Shown here: positions 26,729-35,410 of the stretch, one piece after another
Numbering within the stretch: position 1 is the first letter of the stretch
Layout of the letters: each line of letters starts with the position of its first letter
NCBI RefSeq assembly: GCF_003970925.1
Contig: NZ_RWJF01000002.1
Span: 1 to 64,000 of the forward strand
Direction: 5' to 3'
DNA length: 64,000 nucleotides
From: Sphingomonas ginkgonis
Lineage (GTDB): Bacteria; Pseudomonadota; Alphaproteobacteria; Sphingomonadales; Sphingomonadaceae
Made by a program: the position numbers and the translations under genes
The notes under the pieces: model-generated
The model's database searches: none
Seen by the model: only the letters and a program-made list of their open reading frames with translations
What the model was told of the DNA's origin: nothing

Positions 26729-26932
26729 ATGGTCTCTAACAAATCCGGATCGGTCGGTCGCCCGCGGATTAACGCGGACCAGACGATGGCGCGTTTTCCG
26801 GACGGAACACTGGTTCGGGTGAAGGCGGTGCTGCGGGATGGTGAGAACCAGGCCGACTTCATACGCGAGGCGGTTGAGCTTGAGCTTCGCAGACGAGAGG
26901 GGCCGCCGGTAGGCGGCCCCGGTCGCGCCTAG
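26729..26932 (+). CDS. Small ribbon-helix-helix regulator
   Basis: Putative DNA-binding protein of 67 residues. The centre carries a beta strand (LVRVKAVLRDG) and two short helices (NQADFIREAVELELRRRE), the layout of Arc/CopG-type proteins. The gene diverges from the par operon across a gap with tandem repeats, so it may regulate parA/parB and itself. It converges on ssb with a shared TAG/CTA overlap of four bases. Confidence 0.65.
   Translation: MVSNKSGSVGRPRINADQTMARFPDGTLVRVKAVLRDGENQADFIREAVELELRRREGPPVGGPGRA
26899..26920. terminator. GC-rich hairpin between convergent genes
   Basis: Perfect 9-bp stem GGGGCCGCC/GGCGGCCCC with loop GGTA in the last codons of the RHH gene, just before its overlap with the ssb stop. 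There is no T-run, so termination is only a possibility. Confidence 0.4.
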
Positions 26933-27249
26933 TCGCGGTCCTCCGAACCCTTGGCGAGAACCGCGAAGCCGTCGGCGATCAGCTCCACTGTATAGCGACG
27001 GCCCTCGGCCGTATCGTAAGAGTTCTGACGGACGCGGCCCGTGATATGCACCAGGTCGCCCTTCTGCGCCTTGGCGGCGCGTTCGGTCAGCTTGCCGAAC
27101 AGCGTCACCTCATTCCAATGCGTGTCCGTCACCCACTCGCCATTCTCCTGGCGGTTGTAGTTGGCGGCGACGTTCAGCTTGGTCACTTTGTCGTGCTCCG
27201 TGATCTTCCCGACCCGGCCGATGATCCGAAACTCCGCGATGTTCTGCAT
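26929..27249 (-). CDS. ssb: Single-stranded DNA-binding protein
   Basis: Plasmid SSB of 106 residues with the OB-fold layout: AEFRIIGRVGKI at the N-terminus, TDTHWNEVTLFGKLTE in the middle, and GDLVHITGRVRQNSYD. It lacks the usual acidic C-terminal tail with a terminal Phe and ends in SEDRD. I chose ATG 27249; the open frame continues upstream but that part has no SSB character. It lies near replication genes and converges on the RHH gene. Confidence 0.88.
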   Translation of the reverse strand: MQNIAEFRIIGRVGKITEHDKVTKLNVAANYNRQENGEWVTDTHWNEVTLFGKLTERAAKAQKGDLVHITGRVRQNSYDTAEGRRYTVELIADGFAVLAKGSEDRD

Positions 27250-27603
27250 GGTCCTGTCCTTCCGATCGATCAGGCTCATTCCTGATGGGAATTGAAGGGG
27301 AGTGCAGACGCCGCGATCAAGCCAAAAAACGGAGGGTCTGCGTAGCGGAAACCGTAGGCGCAGCCGGTTATTTGCTTGATCGTAGAAGGCGGCCAGCGCC
27401 CATTTTCCCATCAGTTCAGGATTAGCCGTTCGGAAGGGATCGGCCTTGAAACTCGCGCGGGGTTCGCGCCGGCCCGGACATGGATCGCGGCGACGCATGA
27501 TGATCGGCCAGCTCGCCACGGTCGCAGGGAAAAGGGATGAAAAGACGCTTGATAAGGAAAGCTGCCGGCTTGATCGCGCAACCCGCCGCTGGGGACTGGC
27601 GCT
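27250..27603. other. Gap upstream of ssb
   Basis: About 350 bp upstream of ssb. I see no recognisable gene; it presumably holds the ssb promoter. Reading frames here are open mainly because of GC content. Confidence 0.4.
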
Positions 27604-27744
27604 ATGGCCGCATTGAAGGACGAAAAACGGCTGCACCAGGCACGAACGCGGTTATTTGAGCGCAACAGAAAACGCATGCTCCTCCCGGGAGCACCGCGAC
27701 GCGAAGCGGCGCGTCCGACGGTTCGTCTTGATGTTGGTGTTTGA
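27604..27744 (+). CDS. Candidate small basic protein
   Basis: Possible 46-residue Arg-rich protein (begins MAALKDEKRLHQARTRLF). The only support is an ATG with GGGGA about eight bases upstream and an unbroken frame in a gene-poor gap. It is unrecognised and may be chance. Confidence 0.25.
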   Translation: MAALKDEKRLHQARTRLFERNRKRMLLPGAPRREAARPTVRLDVGV

Positions 27745-27781
27745 GTGGAATGCGTCGGTTTGTTTCGGAACGGGCTCGCCG

Positions 27782-28618
27782 TCAGGCGTCAAAGCGTTGG
27801 CCGTCTAGGCCAACTCCATCTGTCCCTAGAATATATGAATCTAGGAGCGGTTGACCATTTTTTTGAGACTCTTGTTGCTCGATCGCTGCGGCAAGGCTGT
27901 CCAGCACGCGACGCAGACCGTCGTCCTGGATTTCCTCGGCAACGACCTGTCGGGGCGTGCGCCATAGACGCATCGCCTCGATCTCCTCGATGCGGTCGGC
28001 CTCGCGCTGCATCACGTCGTCAGGCAGCGGGGCGGGCCGGAGAAAGCGCGGAAGGAAACGAGCGAGGCGGTTAGGAAAGCTCATTCGATAGACATTGGAC
28101 GTCTGTGCGTTGCGGGCCTTCGGCCGATCAGCGGGAGGGTCAATCGGCACACACCGGCGCTGCTTGTCGAGCAAACCCATTCTGGCAAGAATCGACAGCC
28201 CGCGCCCTACGCTGGCGCGGGACAAGCCGGTCGCAGCCTCAATCCACTCCCAGGTCGGGAACACCTTGCCGGCGCAGGTCCGGGCTAGTGTGGTGAGCTG
28301 CTCAAACACTCGAACCGCCGCGGGCGTAATCAGCGTGACGAGCCGTTCGTCCTCGGTGAGCTGACGCGCTTCGGAGCGGGCGAGGCGGCGGATGGCGTTC
28401 TTGCGTTTCAGCAGCTCGACGGCCTTCTTGTAGAGCCGGTCGGTCTCACCCTTTGCGTAGCTGTAGAAGAAGTCGTCCTCGAAAGTGCCAGCTCTACGAC
28501 TGTTCGGATGGACGTGCGCGCGCGTGGGATTTGGTGCGCCCGATCGCGACCTCGGCCGCGCCCGCTCGATGCGGTCGAGCGCCATGAAGCTCGCCCGCGC
28601 GAGTGTAACAGCTCCCAT
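27782..28618 (-). CDS. Winged-helix replication-associated protein
   Basis: Basic protein of 278 residues near the replication origin. An HTH of the winged-helix type is visible at about residues 110-150 (FPTWEWIEAATGLSRASVGRGLSILARMGLL). The flanks are charged, with an Arg-rich N-terminus and a Gln/Asp-rich C-terminus. It lies downstream of repA and its iterons in the same direction, so a replication or copy-control role is likely. ATG 28618 and ATG 28585 are both possible starts. Confidence 0.65.
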   Translation of the reverse strand: MGAVTLARASFMALDRIERARPRSRSGAPNPTRAHVHPNSRRAGTFEDDFFYSYAKGETDRLYKKAVELLKRKNAIRRLARSEARQLTEDERLVTLITPAAVRVFEQLTTLARTCAGKVFPTWEWIEAATGLSRASVGRGLSILARMGLLDKQRRCVPIDPPADRPKARNAQTSNVYRMSFPNRLARFLPRFLRPAPLPDDVMQREADRIEEIEAMRLWRTPRQVVAEEIQDDGLRRVLDSLAAAIEQQESQKNGQPLLDSYILGTDGVGLDGQRFDA

Positions 28619-28766
28619 CTTCCGTCCCCTCCGTAGGGCCGGGACCAGGCAAAACTAGAGCGTGGCGCGAAGCGCGCTCCCTTGAACCGAGGCTCGGGAA
28701 CGGGTATGAGAGGGGTGTCTTACGTCCCGATCGATGCCGCCAAGCATCGCTCATCACGTTCCAGGG

Positions 28767-28788
28767 TGCCCGGCCTTCGTGCCGGGCA
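28767..28788 (+). terminator. Hairpin terminator candidate
   Basis: Stem TGCCCGGC/GCCGGGCA with loop CTTCGT, followed by TTCGTTT. It lies in the gap between the winged-helix gene and the iterons, with the T-rich side on the plus strand. Confidence 0.45.
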
Positions 28789-28891
28789 TTCGTTTATGTG
28801 GTCACGGCCGCTTCCTGTTTTCCGCCGCCCGCCGTTCGCGATCGACGATGGTGATTTTTGCAGAAATCACGACGCCGGCGAACAACTACAA

Positions 28892-29016
28892 TTCGTGCTT
28901 TGGCGGACCGAAGCCAGAAAAAGCTCGTGCTTTTGCGGACCCGAGCGAATGGCGTTCGTGCTTTTGCGGACCAGCTCTCGTGCTATCGCGGACCAGTCTT
29001 CGTGCTTTGACGGACC
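28892..29016 (+). repeat. Iteron array, five copies
   Basis: Five 18-bp direct repeats of the form YTCGTGCTTTNGCGGACC at 28892, 28924, 28955, 28977 and 28999. Spacing is 32, 31, 22 and 22 bp. They lie just downstream of the repA stop and are typical RepA-binding iterons. Confidence 0.85.
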
Positions 29017-29055
29017 AGCGACGCTGCGACCGCTAAACCGATTCGGTAAGCCCAC

Positions 29056-29916
29056 TTAGGAAACTGGCAGCGATGCCTTGGGTGTGATCGTCACCGTACT
29101 AGCGGCAGTGGTTCGCCGGGTTCCTTTGACTGTATCTACAGAAGGACCTTCGCCCATGGCGATATGGTAGTCCGGAATGCAGTTCTCCTCCGCGATGCTC
29201 TTCATCGCGTGGCGGAAGTGCTTCAACGAGTTCTGGTAGCCTAGTTGGAGACGCAGATCGTCTAGCCCCACCTGAACCGCGCCGTCTTGGCACGTGGATC
29301 GCGCGACTTCGTAAAGCCGACGTTCGACCGGCCCTAGCTGGAAGTAGGAGGGAGAATATTCCAGCACGCGACGATCGCGCAGGATCGCGCGGTACAGCCA
29401 GTCGCACAGGCGAACCTTGACGCCCTTCAGGCGCTTCTCGCCGCGTGCGTTCTTCTGGTAATGAAGCTGAGCTTCCGACAGCCAGGAAAAGAAACCTGCC
29501 TGTCCTTCGCCACCCGCCTCGATGTTGGTCTTGATCTGCGTGCCCTGCAGTCTTTCCAGGGCATCCGACAGCCGCGAATAGGACCGCGCGGAGCCGTTGA
29601 CGCCCGTGACGCGGAATAGGTCGTGGGCCGTAAAGTAAAAGTCCTGTGCGACGGTCTCTCCGGCGTCGAGCTTCGCTACCAGAAGGCTGGCGATATAAAG
29701 CAGCACTTCCTTGTCGTAGATGGTTGCCACACCACGGGGACCGGGGCCGATCTCGATCGACACGGATTCGGTCTTGTAGATGAGCGACCGCTTCCACGCC
29801 GTCTTGGTCAGCGCGAAAAATGGGTATGCCATCAGCGATTGCTCGCCGCGGATCTCCGTCAGCAACGGACTGTCGAGGACGAACAGGTCGCCTTGACCTG
29901 TGGTCCGGCCAGTCAT
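29056..29916 (-). CDS. repA: RepA plasmid replication initiator
   Basis: Replication initiator of 286 residues from the RepA/RPA family common in sphingomonad plasmids. The N-terminal region has LMAYPFFALTKTAWKRSLIY. The middle carries a winged-helix part (DFYFTAHDLFRVTGVNGSARSYSRLSDALERL), and the second half has LGPVERRLYEVARSTCQDGAVQVGLDDL. Iterons on both sides confirm the assignment. The start is ATG 29916, 33 bp from the first upstream iteron, implying autorepression. Confidence 0.9.
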   Translation of the reverse strand: MTGRTTGQGDLFVLDSPLLTEIRGEQSLMAYPFFALTKTAWKRSLIYKTESVSIEIGPGPRGVATIYDKEVLLYIASLLVAKLDAGETVAQDFYFTAHDLFRVTGVNGSARSYSRLSDALERLQGTQIKTNIEAGGEGQAGFFSWLSEAQLHYQKNARGEKRLKGVKVRLCDWLYRAILRDRRVLEYSPSYFQLGPVERRLYEVARSTCQDGAVQVGLDDLRLQLGYQNSLKHFRHAMKSIAEENCIPDYHIAMGEGPSVDTVKGTRRTTAASTVTITPKASLPVS

Positions 29917-29948
29917 GCCGCAACTTCCACAAAGAGCCGCGCGCGGCC

Positions 29949-30071
29949 GGTCCGCGAAAGCACGAAAGCGGGCAAGCCGTGGTCCGTGAAAGCACGAGGA
30001 AGGGGCTGTGCCTCCTCGTAACAGAGGGGGAGGCTACCCTTTAAACACCGGTTTTCGTGCTTTCGCGGACC
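29949..30071. repeat. Iterons upstream of repA, three copies
   Basis: Two complementary copies, GGTCCGCGAAAGCACGAA (29949-29966) and GGTCCGTGAAAGCACGAG (29981-29998), and one plus-oriented TTCGTGCTTTCGCGGACC (30054-30071). They lie in the repA promoter region and share the consensus of the downstream array. Confidence 0.82.
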
Positions 30072-30166
30072 TTCGCGGCAAACGGCGGAAGCGGCGCGCC
30101 CCTGTCTCGCAAACGATCGTTTTTGACGCGCCCTCATATGAGAATGTGTAACAGGACAGGCGCGTG

Positions 30167-30226
30167 TCTCAAAACACTTTCGCGATTGCTTGGCTGCATG
30201 ATAGGCATCGTACATGAGTTTTGAGA
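30167..30226. promoter_or_regulatory. Possible recombinase-binding inverted repeat
   Basis: TCTCAAAAC (30167-30175) and GTTTTGAGA (30218-30226) form a separated inverted repeat directly upstream of the serine recombinase gene. This could be a res or crossover subsite; it is a short match only. Confidence 0.4.
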
Positions 30227-30233
30227 ACGAACC

Positions 30234-30830
30234 ATGCTGATTGGCTATGCGCGCGTGTCGACGCCGGAGCAGGACCTGACGCCTCAACTTGAGGCGCTCC
30301 GGGAGGCCGGTTGCGAAAAGGTGTTTTCCGACAAGGCGAGCGGCGCGAAAGCAAACCGATCCGGCTTGGCCGACGCGCTATCGCATGCACGCAGTGGCGA
30401 TATCTTGGTGGTTTGGAAGCTCGATCGCTTGGGCCGAACGATGAAAGGGCTGGTCGATCTCGCGGCCGAGTTGGCCGAGCGCAAGGTCGGCCTCCGCTCA
30501 GTAACGGACGGGATCGATACAGCCGGCACTGCCGGCAAGCTCGTATTCCACATCATGGCTGCGATGGCCGAGATGGAGCGCGACCTGATCCGGGAGCGGA
30601 CCACTGCCGCACTCCTGATCGCCAAGCGCGATGGAAGAGTAGGGGGCCGGAAGACAGTTATGACGCCCAAGCGGCTGCAGGCCGCTCGCAAGCTTCTCGC
30701 CTCCGGAATGACCGCGCGGGAGATCGCGCCGACGATCGGCGTGTCGGTAGCGACGCTCTATCGCCATCTGCCTGCTCCGGAGCAGGAGGCCATCAACGCG
30801 GAAACGGATGTCGTAGTCAGCGGCTCGTAA
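30234..30830 (+). CDS. Serine recombinase (resolvase/invertase family)
   Basis: Site-specific recombinase of 198 residues. The catalytic Ser is in YARVSTPEQDL (residue 10), and the Arg motif is in KLDRLGRTMKGLV with ERDLIRERT later. A C-terminal HTH (about residues 155-180, MTAREIAPTIGVSVATLYRHL) binds DNA. Length is typical of resolvases and invertases of Tn3-like elements. It stands at the left edge of the metal-resistance island and may serve multimer resolution or be a remnant of the element that carried the island. Confidence 0.92.
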   Translation: MLIGYARVSTPEQDLTPQLEALREAGCEKVFSDKASGAKANRSGLADALSHARSGDILVVWKLDRLGRTMKGLVDLAAELAERKVGLRSVTDGIDTAGTAGKLVFHIMAAMAEMERDLIRERTTAALLIAKRDGRVGGRKTVMTPKRLQAARKLLASGMTAREIAPTIGVSVATLYRHLPAPEQEAINAETDVVVSGS

Positions 30831-30869
30831 CCGCGAAGATCTCAGTGAGAGATAACGAGTAGCACTCCG

Positions 30870-30897
30870 CCATATATCCGCTATGCTGGATATATGG
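30870..30897. promoter_or_regulatory. ArsR operator overlapping the arsR start
   Basis: Perfect 10-bp arms CCATATATCC (30870-30879) and GGATATATGG (30888-30897). The right arm contains the arsR ATG at 30894. An AT-rich dyad of this type is usual for ArsR/SmtB regulators. The overlap suggests a very short or absent 5' leader. Confidence 0.7.
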
Positions 30898-31226
30898 AAA
30901 GCGAATCAGCAATCGTTGCGTTGAGTGCCTTGGCTCAGGGTACGCGTCTGGACGTGTTCCGCCTGCTGGTGCGACACGAACCCGATGGCATGGCCGCAGG
31001 CGAGGTCGCCCGACAGCTGGACGTGCCGCAAAACACTATGTCGGCGCACCTCGGTATTCTTGCACGTGCCGGCCTGGTCCGGTCCGAGCGGCACAGCCGC
31101 TCGATCGTCTACCGCGCCGACCTGAACGGCTTGCGCGCACTGACGCTGTTCCTCGTCAAGGATTGCTGCGCCGGATCGCCCGAGCTGTGTGCGCCGCTCC
31201 TCGCGGAACTCACTCCCTGCTGCTGA
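30894..31226 (+). CDS. arsR: ArsR arsenic-responsive repressor
   Basis: Winged-helix repressor of 110 residues with the ArsR/SmtB fold. The recognition region is AAGEVARQLDVPQNTMSAHLGILARAGLVRSERHSR. Candidate arsenite-binding Cys are near the C-terminus: CC in VKDCCAGSPELC, plus a final CC. This differs from the classical CVC-in-HTH type and resembles C-terminal-Cys ArsR proteins. It heads an operon with arsC, arsB, arsN2-like and arsH genes, and its operator covers its own start. Confidence 0.9.
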   Translation: MESESAIVALSALAQGTRLDVFRLLVRHEPDGMAAGEVARQLDVPQNTMSAHLGILARAGLVRSERHSRSIVYRADLNGLRALTLFLVKDCCAGSPELCAPLLAELTPCC

Positions 31227-31237
31227 AAGGACGCCCT

Positions 31238-31666
31238 GTGGCTACCGATATCGTCATCTACCACAACCCCGCGTGCGGCACGTCCCGCAATGTCCTTGGC
31301 CTGATCCGCAATGCGGGGATTGAGCCGCACGTGGTCGAATATCTTAAGACCCCGCCATCGCGCGCGCTGCTGGTCGAGTTGATCGACCGTGCGGGCATCA
31401 CCCCGCGCGATCTGCTGCGCGAGAAGGGAACGCCCTATGCGGAGTTGGGGCTGGATGACACTGCGCTCTCCGACGATGCGCTGGTGGACGCGATGATGGG
31501 GCACCCGATCCTCATCAATCGCCCGCTCGTCGTCTCGCCGCTGGGGGTGAAGCTCTGCCGCCCGTCAGAAGCGGTTCTCGATCTGCTGCCGACAGGCCAG
31601 CTAGCCGCCTTCGCCAAGGAGGATGGCGAGCAAGTCGTGGACGTCTCGGGTCAGCGCGTCGCCTGA
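31238..31666 (+). CDS. arsC: ArsC arsenate reductase (glutaredoxin type)
   Basis: Cytoplasmic arsenate reductase of 142 residues that makes arsenite for export. The catalytic Cys is in [12 protein letters not shown] near residue 13, and the Arg in [20 protein letters not shown] is typical of the R773/glutaredoxin-dependent family. I chose GTG 31238 with GAAAGGA ahead of it; the open frame reaches further back but overlaps arsR. The stop overlaps the arsB start (TGATG). Confidence 0.92.
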   Translation: MATDIVIYHNPACGTSRNVLGLIRNAGIEPHVVEYLKTPPSRALLVELIDRAGITPRDLLREKGTPYAELGLDDTALSDDALVDAMMGHPILINRPLVVSPLGVKLCRPSEAVLDLLPTGQLAAFAKEDGEQVVDVSGQRVA

Positions 31667-32952
31667 TGCTTCTTGCCGCTTTGATCTTCGTCGCCACGAT
31701 CGCGCTCGTCATCTGGCAACCGAAAGGGCTCGGCATCGGATGGAGCGCGATGGGCGGTGCCGTTCTCGCTTTGCTCGCTGGCGTCGTCACCCTCTCGGAC
31801 GTGCCGGTGGTCTGGGGCATTGTCTGGAACGCGACCGCTGCTTTCGTCGCGATCATCGTCATCAGCCTGCTGCTCGATGAAGCCGGGTTCTTCGAATGGG
31901 CAGCACTGCATGTTGCACGTTGGGGGAGGGGGCATGGCCGAAGGCTGTTCGTCCTCATCGTGCTGCTAGGCGCGGCAGTATCCGCGTTGTTCGCCAATGA
32001 CGGCGCGGCGCTGATCCTGACACCGATCGTCATCGCCATGCTGCGGGCGCTGGGCTTCAAGGACAAGGCGACGCTGGCGTTCGTCATGGCGGCCGGCTTT
32101 ATCGCCGACACCGCGAGCCTGCCGCTCGTCGTTTCGAATCTCGTCAACATCGTGTCGGCCGACTTCTTCAACATCGGCTTCGGTGAATATGCGGGCGTGA
32201 TGGTGCCGGTTGATCTGGTCTCGATCGCGGCGACTCTCGGCGCGCTCCTGCTGTTCTTCCGTCGCGACATCCCAGCGACCTACGATGTGGGGGCGCTTCG
32301 GACCCCGCGTGAGGCGATCCGCGACGCCGCCACCTTTCGCGCCGGATGGATCGTCCTGGCGCTACTGCTCGCCGGCTTCTTTCTGCTCGAACCTCTTGGT
32401 GTGCCCGTCAGCGCCGTCGCCGCTGCCGGCGCGATCCTGCTGCTGGTGATCGCGGGCCGGGGTCACGTGATCCAGACTGGCAAAGTGCTGCGCGGCGCAC
32501 CGTGGCAGGTCGTGATCTTCTCGCTGGGTATGTACCTGGTCGTCTATGGCTTGCGAAACGCAGGCCTGACCGATCATCTCGCCGCGCTGCTCGATCGCAC
32601 AGCCCAGGGCGGTGTGTGGGGCGCTGCGCTCGGAACCGGCGTGATCGCGGCCGTCCTGTCTTCGGTGATGAACAACATGCCGACCGTGCTGGTGGGCGCC
32701 CTCTCGATCGACGCGGCCCACGCTACGGGCGCGGTCAAGGAAGCGATGATCTACGCGAACGTGATCGGCTGCGATCTCGGCCCCAAGCTGACGCCGATCG
32801 GTTCGCTCGCGACGCTTCTGTGGCTCCATGTTCTCGGCCAGAAGGGCGTGCGGATCGGGTGGGGCTATTACTTCCGGGTCGGTGTCACGCTTACGGTGCC
32901 GGTGCTGGTCATCACGCTCGCGGCGCTCGCGATCAGGATCAGCCTCGCATGA
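31666..32952 (+). CDS. arsB: ArsB arsenite efflux pump
   Basis: Inner-membrane arsenite exporter of the ArsB/NhaD type (428 aa, about twelve hydrophobic segments). Conserved features include [36 protein letters not shown] (about residues 145-166) and a late NNMPTVL with [20 protein letters not shown]. The start overlaps arsC by one base (TGATG) and the stop overlaps the acetyltransferase start, so all are coupled. Confidence 0.93.
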   Translation: MLLAALIFVATIALVIWQPKGLGIGWSAMGGAVLALLAGVVTLSDVPVVWGIVWNATAAFVAIIVISLLLDEAGFFEWAALHVARWGRGHGRRLFVLIVLLGAAVSALFANDGAALILTPIVIAMLRALGFKDKATLAFVMAAGFIADTASLPLVVSNLVNIVSADFFNIGFGEYAGVMVPVDLVSIAATLGALLLFFRRDIPATYDVGALRTPREAIRDAATFRAGWIVLALLLAGFFLLEPLGVPVSAVAAAGAILLLVIAGRGHVIQTGKVLRGAPWQVVIFSLGMYLVVYGLRNAGLTDHLAALLDRTAQGGVWGAALGTGVIAAVLSSVMNNMPTVLVGALSIDAAHATGAVKEAMIYANVIGCDLGPKLTPIGSLATLLWLHVLGQKGVRIGWGYYFRVGVTLTVPVLVITLAALAIRISLA

Positions 32953-33386
32953 CGAGCATGGTCGTCACCATGCTTCGATCCGGCGATCTGGCCGAGATGG
33001 CAGGCCCTTTGACGGCAGCCAAACTGCCGATCGCGGACCTGAGCGAACCCGGCCGCACCTTCTTCCGCTTCGACGATGCCGAAGGTCTGATCGGATATGG
33101 TGGTCTGGAAGGAGAGGGAGCCGATCGCCTGCTTCGCTCGGTCGTCGTCGTCACCAATCGCATAGGGCGCGGCATCGGCGGTGCCATAATTGCCGCCCTC
33201 GAGCAGCAAGCTCGCGAATTCGGAGTGGGGCACCTCCACCTACTGACGACGACGGCCGCATCGTTCTTCCGGAGCCTCGGGTTCGCCGATGCAAGCCGCG
33301 AGTCCGCTCCGGCGACCATTGCCGCCTCACACGAGTTCACCGCGCTCTGCCCCGCCTCGGCCGCCTATCTCGTGAAAGCTCTCTGA
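32949..33386 (+). CDS. arsN2: ArsN2-like GNAT acetyltransferase
   Basis: Predicted GNAT N-acetyltransferase of 145 residues. The acetyl-CoA-binding segment is [23 protein letters not shown], with a C-terminal [19 protein letters not shown]. Such proteins (ArsN2) occur in arsenic operons between arsB and arsH; the substrate is not firmly known. The start ATG 32949 overlaps the arsB stop by four bases and the stop overlaps the arsH start. Confidence 0.82.
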   Translation: MTSMVVTMLRSGDLAEMAGPLTAAKLPIADLSEPGRTFFRFDDAEGLIGYGGLEGEGADRLLRSVVVVTNRIGRGIGGAIIAALEQQAREFGVGHLHLLTTTAASFFRSLGFADASRESAPATIAASHEFTALCPASAAYLVKAL

Positions 33387-34129
33387 TGCCGCTTCGTTCG
33401 TTGACCGATTTTGACAGCTTTCCCGCGCTCGATCCCGCCTTCGTTCGCCATCGACCCGCGCTAGGCTTGGGTGCCCTCGATCCGGCGCCACGCATCCTGT
33501 TGCTCTACGGGAGCCTGCGCGAGCGGTCGTTCTCGCGGCTCGCTGTCGAGGAAGCCGCGCGCCTCCTGCACCTGTTCGGAGCCGAAACGCGCATCTTCGA
33601 TCCATCGACGCTGCCGCTTCCCGATCAGGTGAAGGACGACGATCATCCTGCGGTCCACGAGCTGCGCGAGCTGTCGATGTGGTCGGAGGGACAGGTCTGG
33701 TGCAGCCCTGAGCGACACGGCCAGATCACCGGCATCATGAAGTCACAGATCGATCATCTGCCGCTCGAAATGAAGGGAATGCGCCCGACCCAAGGGCGCG
33801 CGCTCGCGGTGATGCAGGTGTCGGGCGGATCGCAGTCGTTCAACGCGGTCAACACCCTGCGCCTGCTCGGCCGCTGGATGCGGATGTTCACGATCCCGAA
33901 CCAGTCGTCCGTCGCCATGGCTTACAAGGAGTTCGACGAGGCAGGCCGCATGAAGCCGTCGAGCTATTACGATCGGATTGTCGACGTGATGGAGGAGCTG
34001 GTACGCTTCACCGTCCTGCTGCGCCCCCATGCGGTCCAGCTCGTCGATCGTTATTCGGAGCGCAAGCAAGCCGGCGTGCCGGTCGACGTGGCTACCGACC
34101 TGTCGAGCATCGCCATCGCGCGCGCCTGA
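33386..34129 (+). CDS. arsH: ArsH NADPH-dependent FMN oxidoreductase
   Basis: Flavin reductase-type arsenic-resistance protein (247 aa) that can oxidise trivalent organoarsenicals. The flavodoxin-like fold shows an [13 protein letters not shown] phosphate-binding loop near residue 38, then [25 protein letters not shown] and the ArsH-typical [19 protein letters not shown] chose ATG 33386, overlapping the acetyltransferase stop; the longer open frame upstream is not needed. It closes the ars operon. Confidence 0.93.
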   Translation: MPLRSLTDFDSFPALDPAFVRHRPALGLGALDPAPRILLLYGSLRERSFSRLAVEEAARLLHLFGAETRIFDPSTLPLPDQVKDDDHPAVHELRELSMWSEGQVWCSPERHGQITGIMKSQIDHLPLEMKGMRPTQGRALAVMQVSGGSQSFNAVNTLRLLGRWMRMFTIPNQSSVAMAYKEFDEAGRMKPSSYYDRIVDVMEELVRFTVLLRPHAVQLVDRYSERKQAGVPVDVATDLSSIAIARA

Positions 34130-34132
34130 CGC

Positions 34133-34540
34133 TCAAGCGTGATCGAACGCTTGAAGGATCGGACACGGCCCGGCTGACCCGCTTCCGCACTCTCTCGCGA
34201 GATGGCGAAGGGAGGCGCGCACCCGCTCAAGCTCCTGGATCCTGGCGTCCAGCGCCTCAATCTGCTCAATGGCAAGCTCGCGTGCGCGGGCGCGATCGTC
34301 GGTTGCGTCGAGGGCCAACAACTCGCCGATCTGCTCCAGCGTGAACCCTGCAGCTTGCGCCGAACGGATAAAGCGCAGGCGGCGCACATCATCGACACCG
34401 TAGCGCCGAATACCGCCGCTCGCACCGGGGCCGTCGGGTCGGTCCGGCGTATCGAGCAAACCCCGACGCTGGTAGTAGCGCACGGTCTCGACGCCGACGT
34501 CCCCTTCACGCGCGAGACCCGCAATCGTCAGCGTCGCCAT
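34133..34540 (-). CDS. MerR-family metal regulator
   Basis: MerR-family activator of 135 residues. The N-terminal winged helix (LTIAGLAREGDVGVETVRYYQRRGLL) is followed by a long dimerisation helix. The C-terminal metal loop has two Cys with seven residues between them (ECGSGSAGPC), the CueR-like spacing for monovalent Cu/Ag/Au. The mercury-specific third Cys (position 82 of MerR) is absent. The gene diverges from the glutaredoxin/MauE fusion across a perfect 16-bp operator. Metal identity is an inference. Confidence 0.82.
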   Translation of the reverse strand: MATLTIAGLAREGDVGVETVRYYQRRGLLDTPDRPDGPGASGGIRRYGVDDVRRLRFIRSAQAAGFTLEQIGELLALDATDDRARARELAIEQIEALDARIQELERVRASLRHLARECGSGSAGPCPILQAFDHA

Positions 34541-34543
34541 GCC

Positions 34544-34574
34544 TTGACTCCGTACTATAGTACGGACCCTATAT
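34544..34574 (+). promoter_or_regulatory. MerR-type promoter-operator
   Basis: A -35 TTGACT (34544-34549) and a -10 CTATAT (34569-34574) with the long 19-bp spacer typical of MerR-controlled promoters. The spacer holds a perfect 16-bp palindrome CCGTACTATAGTACGG (34550-34565). It fires towards the glutaredoxin/MauE fusion gene. Confidence 0.8.
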
Positions 34575-34603
34575 AGGCTCCGCGAACAGGATGGAGAAGT
34601 GAG

Positions 34604-35371
34604 ATGGCGACCGCGGCGCCCAAGAAAGCGACGATCTATCGCATGGTGATGCCGGCGCACACCTGCCCCTATGGCTTGAAGGCCAAGGATCTGCTGCGCC
34701 GGAGTGGTTACGAGGTCGAGGACCATTGGCTGCGCACGCGTGAGGAGACCGACGCGTTCAAGGTGGAGCACGGGGTAAAGACCACGCCGCAGACCTTCAT
34801 TGGGGGCGAGCGGGTAGGAGGCTATGACGATCTGCGTCGCTTCTTCGGCAAGGCGGTGCGCGATCCCAAGGCTGTCACATACCGACCCGTGGTTGTGGTA
34901 TTTGCCATGACCGCGCTGATGGCGCTCGCGGCCAGCTACGCCGCTTTCGGAACGCCGTTCACGGTCCGCGCCGGGGAGTGGTTCATCGCCTTCTCGATGT
35001 GCGTGCTCGCCATGCTGAAGCTCCAGAACGTCGAGAACTTCTCAAGCATGTTCCTCAACTATGATCTGCTCGCAAAGCGCTGGGTGCCGTATTCCTACGT
35101 CTATCCATACGCGGAAGGTGCCGCGGGCGTGCTGATGGCCGCTGGCGTGCTCACCTGGCTGTCGGTGCCGATCGCGCTCGTTATCGGGACGATCGGTGCG
35201 GTATCCGTCATCAAGGCGGTCTATGTCGACAAACGCGAACTCAAGTGCGCCTGCGTGGGCGGGGACAGCAATGTGCCTCTGGGCTTCCTGTCGCTGACTG
35301 AGAACGTGATGATGGTCGCCATGGCGCTATGGATGGTGATCGCCCCGGCTGCGCTCTCGATGCCGCACTGA
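34604..35371 (+). CDS. Glutaredoxin-MauE/DoxX fusion membrane protein
   Basis: Membrane-bound thiol protein of 255 residues. The first about 85 residues form a glutaredoxin domain with the CPYG active site and a TPQTFIGGERVGGYDDL glutathione-binding part. The rest is a four-helix membrane domain of the MauE/DoxX kind, with a late CACVGGDSNVPLG loop carrying two Cys. The MerR-type promoter in front makes it metal-induced. A role in thiol redox repair during copper or related stress is likely. Confidence 0.82.
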   Translation: MATAAPKKATIYRMVMPAHTCPYGLKAKDLLRRSGYEVEDHWLRTREETDAFKVEHGVKTTPQTFIGGERVGGYDDLRRFFGKAVRDPKAVTYRPVVVVFAMTALMALAASYAAFGTPFTVRAGEWFIAFSMCVLAMLKLQNVENFSSMFLNYDLLAKRWVPYSYVYPYAEGAAGVLMAAGVLTWLSVPIALVIGTIGAVSVIKAVYVDKRELKCACVGGDSNVPLGFLSLTENVMMVAMALWMVIAPAALSMPH

Positions 35372-35410
35372 GCCGTTGACTTCAGGTCCAAAAGGCTGCC
35401 GGTAGCTGGC

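Larger units (their letters stand above)
28892..30071. other. Plasmid replication origin region (oriV)
   Basis: repA is bracketed by eight iterons of one consensus. Five lie downstream in plus orientation. Three lie upstream: two read as the complement close to the repA start (29949, 29981) and one in plus orientation (30054). This mixed arrangement suggests both origin and autoregulatory (handcuffing) sites. I cannot tell which side is the functional origin. Confidence 0.75.

Noticed and set aside
28892..29016. CRISPR-like repeats near repA
   Set aside because: The repeats are 18 bp with 4-14 bp gaps, match copies before repA and lie at the replication gene, so they are iterons; no cas gene is present.
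34133..35371. Mercury-resistance (mer) operon
   Set aside because: The regulator lacks the third MerR Cys, has CueR-like spacing, and no merT, merP or merA gene is present.
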